Shown here in pieces: positions 59,591 to 64,000 of a stretch of 64,000 nt of DNA. The DNA is from Methylophilus glucosoxydans. Its GTDB lineage: Bacteria; Pseudomonadota; Gammaproteobacteria; Burkholderiales; Methylophilaceae. The stretch lies in assembly GCF_042676145.1 (NCBI RefSeq), contig NZ_JBHTJW010000004.1, positions 1 to 64,000 of the forward strand, written 5' to 3'. Made by a program: the position numbers and the translations under genes. A model generated the notes under the pieces. It was not told the DNA's origin, did no database searches, and worked only from the letters and a program-made list of their open reading frames with translations. Position 1 is the first letter of the stretch; each line of letters starts with the position of its first letter.

Positions 59591-60424
59591 ATGGCATCAC
59601 AAAAAAAGAAACATTTACTCCCCGGCTTTGGCTTGTCACTCGGCTACACGCTGGTCTACCTAAGCCTAATCGTTCTCATCCCTTTAGCCGCTGTTTTTCT
59701 GCGCACCACCGAGCTCAGCTGGCATGAGTTTTGGGCGGTGGTCACCACGCCGCGCGTGGTTGCTACCTATAAACTAACCTTTGGCGCCTCATTGATTGCA
59801 GCGCTGATTAATCTGGTATTTGGCCTGCTCACTGCCTGGGTCTTTGTCAGGTATCAGTTTTTTGGCAAAAAAGTGTTCGATGCACTGGTCGACTTGCCGT
59901 TTGCTTTGCCGACGGCGGTGGCCGGGATTTCACTCACCGCGATTTATGCGCCGAATGGCTGGTTAGGCCATTGGCTGGAGCCACATGGCATCAAAGTTGC
60001 GTTTACCCCACTCGGCGTGGTGGTGGCGCTCACCTTTATTGGCTTGCCGTTTGTGGTGCGTACCGTACAACCGGTGCTCGAAGACTTTAGTGCCGAGGCC
60101 GAAGAAGCCGCGGCCAGCTTGGGCGCCAACCGCTGGCAAACTTTTTACAAAATTATTCTGCCCGCCATCTGGCCGGCGCTACTCACCGGTTTTTCACTGG
60201 CATTTGCCCGCGCGGTGGGGGAGTATGGGTCGGTCATCTTTATCGCCGGCAATATGCCGATGATTTCCGAGATTACGCCGCTTATGATCATCACCAAACT
60301 TGAACAATATGATTATGCAGGCGCCACGGCCATTGCCGTTGTGATGCTGGTGATTTCGTTTGTGTTGCTGCTGTTGATCAACTTGCTGCAATGGTGGAGC
60401 AGTCACCGCCATGGCGCTAAATAA
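59591..60424 (+). CDS. cysT: Sulfate ABC transporter permease CysT
   Basis: 277 residues with six hydrophobic helices. The cytoplasmic coupling loop is EEAAASLGANRWQTFYKIILPAIWPALLTG, the EAA motif that docks on CysA. LDLPFALPTAVAGI and ARAVGEYGSVIFIAGN are typical of the CysT (CysU) subunit. With CysW it forms the inner-membrane channel for sulfate and thiosulfate. It is the first gene of a cysT-cysW-cysA run with its own promoter. Confidence 0.95.
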   Translation: MASQKKKHLLPGFGLSLGYTLVYLSLIVLIPLAAVFLRTTELSWHEFWAVVTTPRVVATYKLTFGASLIAALINLVFGLLTAWVFVRYQFFGKKVFDALVDLPFALPTAVAGISLTAIYAPNGWLGHWLEPHGIKVAFTPLGVVVALTFIGLPFVVRTVQPVLEDFSAEAEEAAASLGANRWQTFYKIILPAIWPALLTGFSLAFARAVGEYGSVIFIAGNMPMISEITPLMIITKLEQYDYAGATAIAVVMLVISFVLLLLINLLQWWSSHRHGAK

Positions 60425-60481
60425 TCGGTAGCCGCTGAAAGCATAGCGTTGCGTATATTTTGATAAACCATAGGTAGGATG

Positions 60482-61372
60482 ATGCAAACCACACAATTTC
60501 AACAATATCAGGGCAAAGTGGCCTCCAAACGCGCCACCTCTGAACCCACCTGGGTCCGCTGGGGCTTGATTGGCCTGGCACTGACGTTTTTAGGGCTGTT
60601 TTTGCTGGTGCCGCTGGCCGCCGTTTTTACCGAGGCCTTGCGCAAAGGCTGGGACGTCTACCTAGCTGCGATCACCGAAGCTGATGCCTTGTCCGCGATG
60701 AAGCTGACTCTGATCGCCTCGCTGATCTCGGTGCCACTGAATCTGGTATTTGGCGTGGCCGCCGCCTGGGCAATTACCAAGTTTGACTTTAGAGGCAAAA
60801 GCTTTTTGATCACCCTGATTGACCTACCGTTTGCCGTCTCGCCGGTGATTGCCGGGTTGATCTTTGTGCTGATTTTTGGCCTGCAAGGCTGGTTTGGTGA
60901 ATGGTTGATCGATCACGACCTGAAAGTGGTATTTGCCGTGCCTGGCATTGTGCTGGCGACGATTTTTGTGACCTTTCCGTTTGTGGCGCGCGAGTTGATC
61001 CCGCTCATGCAGGCGCAAGGCAAAGAAGAGGAAGAGGCTGCACTGGTGCTGGGCGCCTCTGGCTGGAAAATGCTGTGGCATGTGACCCTGCCCAATGTGA
61101 AATGGGGGCTGATTTACGGCGTGATCTTGACCAACGCACGCGCCATGGGCGAGTTTGGTGCGGTGTCTGTGGTGTCTGGCCATATCCGCGGCCTGACCAA
61201 CACCATGCCTTTGCATGTCGAGATTTTGTATAACGAATATAACTACGCGGCGGCCTTTGCAGTGGCCTCATTATTGACGCTGCTGGCCCTGGTAACCCTG
61301 ATTTTGAAAACCTATGTTGAATGGCAGGCATCCCGCGATGCCGCCGCGATTGAAAAGGAAGTGACGGCTTAA
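60482..61372 (+). CDS. cysW: Sulfate ABC transporter permease CysW
   Basis: 296 residues from the second of two adjacent ATGs; the GGTAGG upstream is better placed for it. Six hydrophobic helices; the EAA coupling loop is EEAALVLGASGWKMLWHVTLPNVKWGL; LIDLPFAVSPVIAGLIFV and NARAMGEFGAVSVVSGHIRG identify CysW. It begins 57 bases after cysT, and its stop is one base before the cysA ATG, so the three are one transcript. Confidence 0.95.
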   Translation: MQTTQFQQYQGKVASKRATSEPTWVRWGLIGLALTFLGLFLLVPLAAVFTEALRKGWDVYLAAITEADALSAMKLTLIASLISVPLNLVFGVAAAWAITKFDFRGKSFLITLIDLPFAVSPVIAGLIFVLIFGLQGWFGEWLIDHDLKVVFAVPGIVLATIFVTFPFVARELIPLMQAQGKEEEEAALVLGASGWKMLWHVTLPNVKWGLIYGVILTNARAMGEFGAVSVVSGHIRGLTNTMPLHVEILYNEYNYAAAFAVASLLTLLALVTLILKTYVEWQASRDAAAIEKEVTA

Positions 61373-61373
61373 G

Positions 61374-62351
61374 ATGAGCATTACCATACAACAGATCAAT
61401 AAAGGGTTTGGCCAGTTTAGTGCCCTGCGCGATATCAATCTGCAAGTCCCCTCAGGCGAGTTGGTGGCCTTGCTTGGGCCTTCAGGCTGCGGCAAAACCA
61501 CGCTGTTACGCATTATCGCTGGCCTGGAGACCCCAGACAGCGGCCAGGTGCTGTTTGATGGCGTGGACACCACCCACCGTGATGTGCGCGAGCGCCAGGT
61601 CGGTTTTGTGTTCCAGCATTATGCGCTGTTCCGCCATATGACCGTGTTTGAAAACGTCGCCTTTGGCCTGCGCGTGCGCCCCAAAGAAACGCGCCCCTCG
61701 GAAGCCGAGATCAAAAAACGCGTGCATGACTTGCTCAAGCTGGTACAACTCGACTGGCTGGCTGACCGTTATCCACCGCAATTGTCTGGCGGCCAGCGCC
61801 AACGGATTGCCTTGGCACGTGCCTTGGCCGTCGAGCCAAAAGTACTGTTGCTGGACGAGCCATTTGGCGCGCTAGACGCCAAAGTGCGTAAAGACCTGCG
61901 CCGCTGGTTGCGCCGTCTGCATGACGAACTGCATGTGACCAGCGTATTCGTCACGCATGACCAGGAAGAAGCCCTCGAAGTCGCCGACACCATCGTCGTC
62001 ATGAATCACGGTCAGGTTGAGCAGGTCGGGTCACCGCAAGCGGTGTATGACCAACCCGCCACGCCGTTTGTGTATGAGTTTTTAGGCAATGTAAACGCCT
62101 TTGAAACCCCGCAAGGCAAAGGCTTTGTGCGTCCATATGAGATTGCCGTCAGCCGAGAAGCAGACGCGCAAAGTATCGCCGGTGCGCTCACCTATGTGCA
62201 CTCTGTGGGCTCACTGGTGCGTTTGGAGATCAAACGTGCAGACAATGAGCAATATGTGGATGTGGAGTTGGGGAGAGAGCAGTTTAATCAGTTAAGTTTC
62301 AAGCAGGGGGAGACGGTGTATTTGAAACCTACTCAGTTGCGGGTGTTTTAA
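61374..62351 (+). CDS. cysA: Sulfate ABC transporter ATP-binding protein CysA
   Basis: 325 residues. Walker A GPSGCGKTTLL (Lys41), Q-loop VFQHYALF, signature LSGGQRQRIALARAL, Walker B VLLLDEPFGALD and the switch His in VFVTHDQEEALEVAD are all intact. A C-terminal TOBE-like regulatory domain (about 240-325) follows. It is shorter than E. coli CysA (365). It energises CysTW with either of the two sulfate-binding proteins. Confidence 0.96.
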   Translation: MSITIQQINKGFGQFSALRDINLQVPSGELVALLGPSGCGKTTLLRIIAGLETPDSGQVLFDGVDTTHRDVRERQVGFVFQHYALFRHMTVFENVAFGLRVRPKETRPSEAEIKKRVHDLLKLVQLDWLADRYPPQLSGGQRQRIALARALAVEPKVLLLDEPFGALDAKVRKDLRRWLRRLHDELHVTSVFVTHDQEEALEVADTIVVMNHGQVEQVGSPQAVYDQPATPFVYEFLGNVNAFETPQGKGFVRPYEIAVSREADAQSIAGALTYVHSVGSLVRLEIKRADNEQYVDVELGREQFNQLSFKQGETVYLKPTQLRVF

Positions 62352-62368
62352 TTTGACTTGGTAAATAC

Positions 62369-62399
62369 AAAGGCGCAGCGATTATGGCTGCGCTTTTTT
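62369..62399 (+). terminator. Rho-independent terminator of cysTWA
   Basis: GCGCAGC/GCTGCGC arms with a seven-base loop (62373-62393), flanked by A and T runs. Confidence 0.88.
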
Positions 62400-62467
62400 G
62401 CATTTGTGGTAATCAACGATTGTTAAATGGCTGAAAGCAACTCATCGTTTGTCGAGAATGATTTCAA

Positions 62468-62495
62468 CGCGTGGGCAACAAGTTGCTCACCCTAC
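62468..62495 (-). repeat. Palindromic dispersed repeat, copy 3
   Basis: GTGGGCAACAAGTTGCTCAC core, in inverted orientation to copies 1 and 4. With copy 4 it brackets the gene at 62542-62910. Confidence 0.85.
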
Positions 62496-62498
62496 AAA

Positions 62499-62534
62499 CT
62501 GCATGGCGAATGGACATCATCGTTCGCCATGCAG
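62499..62534 (-). terminator. Perfect 12-base hairpin after the small exported protein gene
   Basis: CTGCATGGCGAA/TTCGCCATGCAG with a 12-base loop, directly downstream of the minus-strand stop at 62542. It lacks a long T-run; possible terminator or part of the flanking repeat element. Confidence 0.55.
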
Positions 62535-62541
62535 GTAAATC

Positions 62542-62910
62542 TCACTTCTCGCGTACGATAGCCCCTGAAATCACATAGCGTTCCTTGCCATCAATAATGG
62601 TCGAATACACCTTCATGGTGTTCAGGTTGACTACCTGAGTGACGTTGATTCCAGTTTTCTCAACCCAGCTAGCAAAGTAAATCTTATCGGCTATTTTAAA
62701 GCGATCAGGGCGCTCCTTGCCGCTGGCACCTTTCTCTGACCCTTCTACGCAGGTCCATGTCATGAATTGCGGGTCTTTGACCTCCACCCGGTAAATGCTT
62801 CCGCCATCATATTTGTAAAGAAACTGCCCAATAAATGCCTCAGCGGCATGCGCTGCAGGTATCCAAGTTGCAAAGAGTAAAGAGCTGAACAAGAGAGATA
62901 GCGATTTCAT
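62542..62910 (-). CDS. Small exported protein, MoaF-like/calycin type
   Basis: 122 residues. Signal peptide MKSLSLLFSSLLFATWIPAAHA|AEA. The mature ~100 residues are a small beta-barrel type: FLYKYDGGSIYRVEV, MTWTCVEGSEKG, DKIYFASWVEKTGINVTQVVNLNTMKVYSTII. This WxEKxGxxVTxVxNLxxxxVxST pattern resembles MoaF-related calycin-fold domains. The biochemical role is unknown. The gene is bracketed by inverted palindromic repeats at 62468 and 62968, unlike anything else near. Confidence 0.65.
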   Translation of the reverse strand: MKSLSLLFSSLLFATWIPAAHAAEAFIGQFLYKYDGGSIYRVEVKDPQFMTWTCVEGSEKGASGKERPDRFKIADKIYFASWVEKTGINVTQVVNLNTMKVYSTIIDGKERYVISGAIVREK

Positions 62911-62967
62911 GCCTACTTTCCTAAAGTGTGTTTTCTGTAAGTGTCATCGGTTAAAAATGTAAGTATA

Positions 62968-62995
62968 GTAGGTTGCGCAACTAGTTGCCCACGCG
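62968..62995 (+). repeat. Palindromic dispersed repeat, copy 4
   Basis: GTAGGTTGCGCAACTAGTTG followed by CCCACGCG; same ends as copy 1 with two changes in the left arm. The last eight bases of the window (GTAGGTTG) could be the start of a fifth copy. Confidence 0.8.
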
Positions 62996-63181
62996 GCACA
63001 ATACCCAAACGCTCTAACTATCCCCAACCCACTCTCTTCAAACGCTAAGCAACTTTCCCAATTTTCAGCAAAAATCCTCATCTTTGAGTCGCGATGAAAA
63101 GTAGAGTAAGGCCACCCTCAATGCCCTTGCCAAATCGTGAGTATTACCCAGCCTCTTGATTGTTCTAGTGTGCGAAGGAAT

Positions 63182-63208
63182 AAAAAAACCGCCCAAAAAA
63201 CAGGCGGG
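63182..63208 (-). terminator. Terminator of the small exported protein pair
   Basis: Minus strand: CCGCC/GGCGG stem with a nine-base loop, followed by seven T. It lies 40 bases after the stop at 63248. Confidence 0.7.
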
Positions 63209-63247
63209 TAACACAGAGAGATTTAAAATCGTTTGGTAAATCAGACG

Positions 63248-63544
63248 TTAGTCAGGGTTATGCGGTGCAACATATGGCCGTTTACCAATAAAATTCATTT
63301 GATGTTGATTATGTTTCATCAATTTCTTTTCAGCTTGTTCAGGGTCTTCAGCCACTAAACCAGTGCCTTCCCAGGCTTGATCAGCCCCCTTGGCTGGTTT
63401 ATCAAGAATTTTGTTGTAGGGACGTTTCCCGATAAAGTGATTGTGATGTGACTGGCCTACACTTTGCTCGTTATCCGATAAATCAGCAGCATTTACTTGC
63501 GCCACAAAGCCTAAAGCCAATACGGTTAAAAATAATTTTTTCAT
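63248..63544 (-). CDS. Small exported protein with two GKRPY motifs
   Basis: 98 residues, TTAGGAG before the ATG. Signal peptide MKKLFLTVLALGFVAQVNA|ADL. The mature 79 residues are polar, His/Lys/Asn-rich and probably flexible. NHFIGKRPY (residues ~35-43) and MNFIGKRPY (~83-91) repeat the same motif, separated by a central QAWEGTGLVAEDP. No cysteines or domains. The next gene upstream encodes a relative with the same layout, and the two are probably one transcript. No family recognised; possibly a secreted peptide precursor or an envelope-binding protein. Confidence 0.7.
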   Translation of the reverse strand: MKKLFLTVLALGFVAQVNAADLSDNEQSVGQSHHNHFIGKRPYNKILDKPAKGADQAWEGTGLVAEDPEQAEKKLMKHNQHQMNFIGKRPYVAPHNPD

Positions 63545-63614
63545 TTGTAATCTCCTAAATTTGTCCTAAAGCAATTGGGGCGCTTCACTTTTCGCGTGGA
63601 CCCTATGCCCTGGA

Positions 63615-63881
63615 TTAAAAAGCGCGTTTACCAAGCATGTGCAGTTTTTGCACTTCATGAACGTTCGCACGTCCGCTGTTACCATCCACCACCAGTGTCG
63701 CACCTACCCAGGGTTGCTCACCGTCAGCTTTCGCAACCACTGGGCTAGCATATGGACGCTTGCTCAAAAAGTGTTGAGCAGTTTGTACTTTTTCAATCCC
63801 ACCATTTTGTTCAACCGCCACTACTGGGGCAGCAACAATAAAACCACTTACTAAAGCAATTGCAGAAATAACGTTACGCAT
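63615..63881 (-). CDS. Small exported protein with GKRPY-type motifs (paralog)
   Basis: 88 residues, AGGAGA before the ATG. Signal peptide ends VVAV|EQN. The mature part repeats the layout of its neighbour: QHFLSKRPY (about residues 36-44), a central QPWVGATLVVDGN matching QAWEGTGLVAEDP of the other protein, and LHMLGKRAF at the C-terminus. So both proteins are motif-spacer-motif with an aromatic/Gly spacer. Transcribed leftward; the promoter must lie in the last 120 bases of the window. Function unknown. Confidence 0.7.
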   Translation of the reverse strand: MRNVISAIALVSGFIVAAPVVAVEQNGGIEKVQTAQHFLSKRPYASPVVAKADGEQPWVGATLVVDGNSGRANVHEVQKLHMLGKRAF

Positions 63882-64000
63882 GTTTGTTCTCCTATCTATT
63901 AGTCAATGTGATGGCAATCTGTTAAAAATTTGCTCAATCACGATGGTTTGTATTATGCGCGGACTTTTTCCATAAATCGTCTATAGATATAGGTAGGTTG

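Larger units (their letters stand above)
62911..63247. other. Intergenic region with repeat and terminator
   Basis: 337 bases without a credible gene. It holds repeat copy 4 (62968-62995) and the terminator at 63182-63208. Nothing else recognised. Confidence 0.5.

Overview
The window looks like a chromosomal segment of a betaproteobacterium, probably a Methylophilaceae-type methylotroph. The reasons are the EarP/EF-P(Arg32) pair, the yhdP-nit-tldD block, and the general gene content and moderate GC. No methylotrophy gene is present to prove the family, so the genus is inference.

Layout: (1) 1-1413: the 5' end of a large secreted surface protein cut by the window edge, and a small exported protein. 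(2) 1573-8412, minus: an AddAB/RexAB-like helicase-nuclease pair plus a nitroreductase. (3) 8660-16851: a thioester alpha-2-macroglobulin and its usual partner, penicillin-binding protein 1C. (4) 16975-22701: a small membrane protein, a poly-HAMP chemoreceptor (minus), GreB, and a four-gene metal-handling cluster (His/Cys-rich exported protein, outer-membrane protein, HMA metallochaperone, Cys-Cys membrane protein). (5) 22897-28805: DnaQ-like exonuclease, earP and efp, an exported protein, a trypsin-like protease, a DUF2934 protein and a FucP-type sugar transporter. (6) 28816-35647: palindromic repeats, an HNH protein, and tldD, a nitrilase-like amidase and yhdP on the minus strand. (7) 35865-43593: ABC-F ATPase, unknown protein, OmpR-type two-component pair, lysS, and a phosphate-type porin behind a good Pho box.

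(8) 43688-62399 is the most striking part: an approximately 19-kb block almost entirely concerned with sulfur acquisition. It holds oscA (DUF2292), an alginate-export-type porin and a sulfate-binding protein; a DUF2325 protein; two paralogous membrane EAL phosphodiesterases; a membrane-tethered TAXI-type binding protein; a family 2A encapsulin operon (srpH-like serine acetyltransferase, srpI-like shell, encapsulated cysteine desulfurase cargo) divergent from a cysteine synthase; and a sulfate ABC transport cluster (second sulfate-binding protein, a degenerate EAL protein, CysT, CysW, CysA). Three promoters in this block have the same AT-rich upstream element and an identical 29-nt gap between the -10 box and the start codon, which suggests one shared CysB-like regulator. 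The encapsulin operon also carries a terminator hairpin in its leader. Together the genes describe import of sulfate or organic sulfur, synthesis of cysteine from serine, and desulfuration of cysteine inside a protein shell, with c-di-GMP proteins interleaved.

(9) 62468-64000: a small exported protein bracketed by inverted palindromic repeats, and two small exported proteins that share a duplicated GKRPY-type motif and match no family I know.

No rRNA, tRNA, CRISPR array, prophage or intact insertion sequence was recognised.
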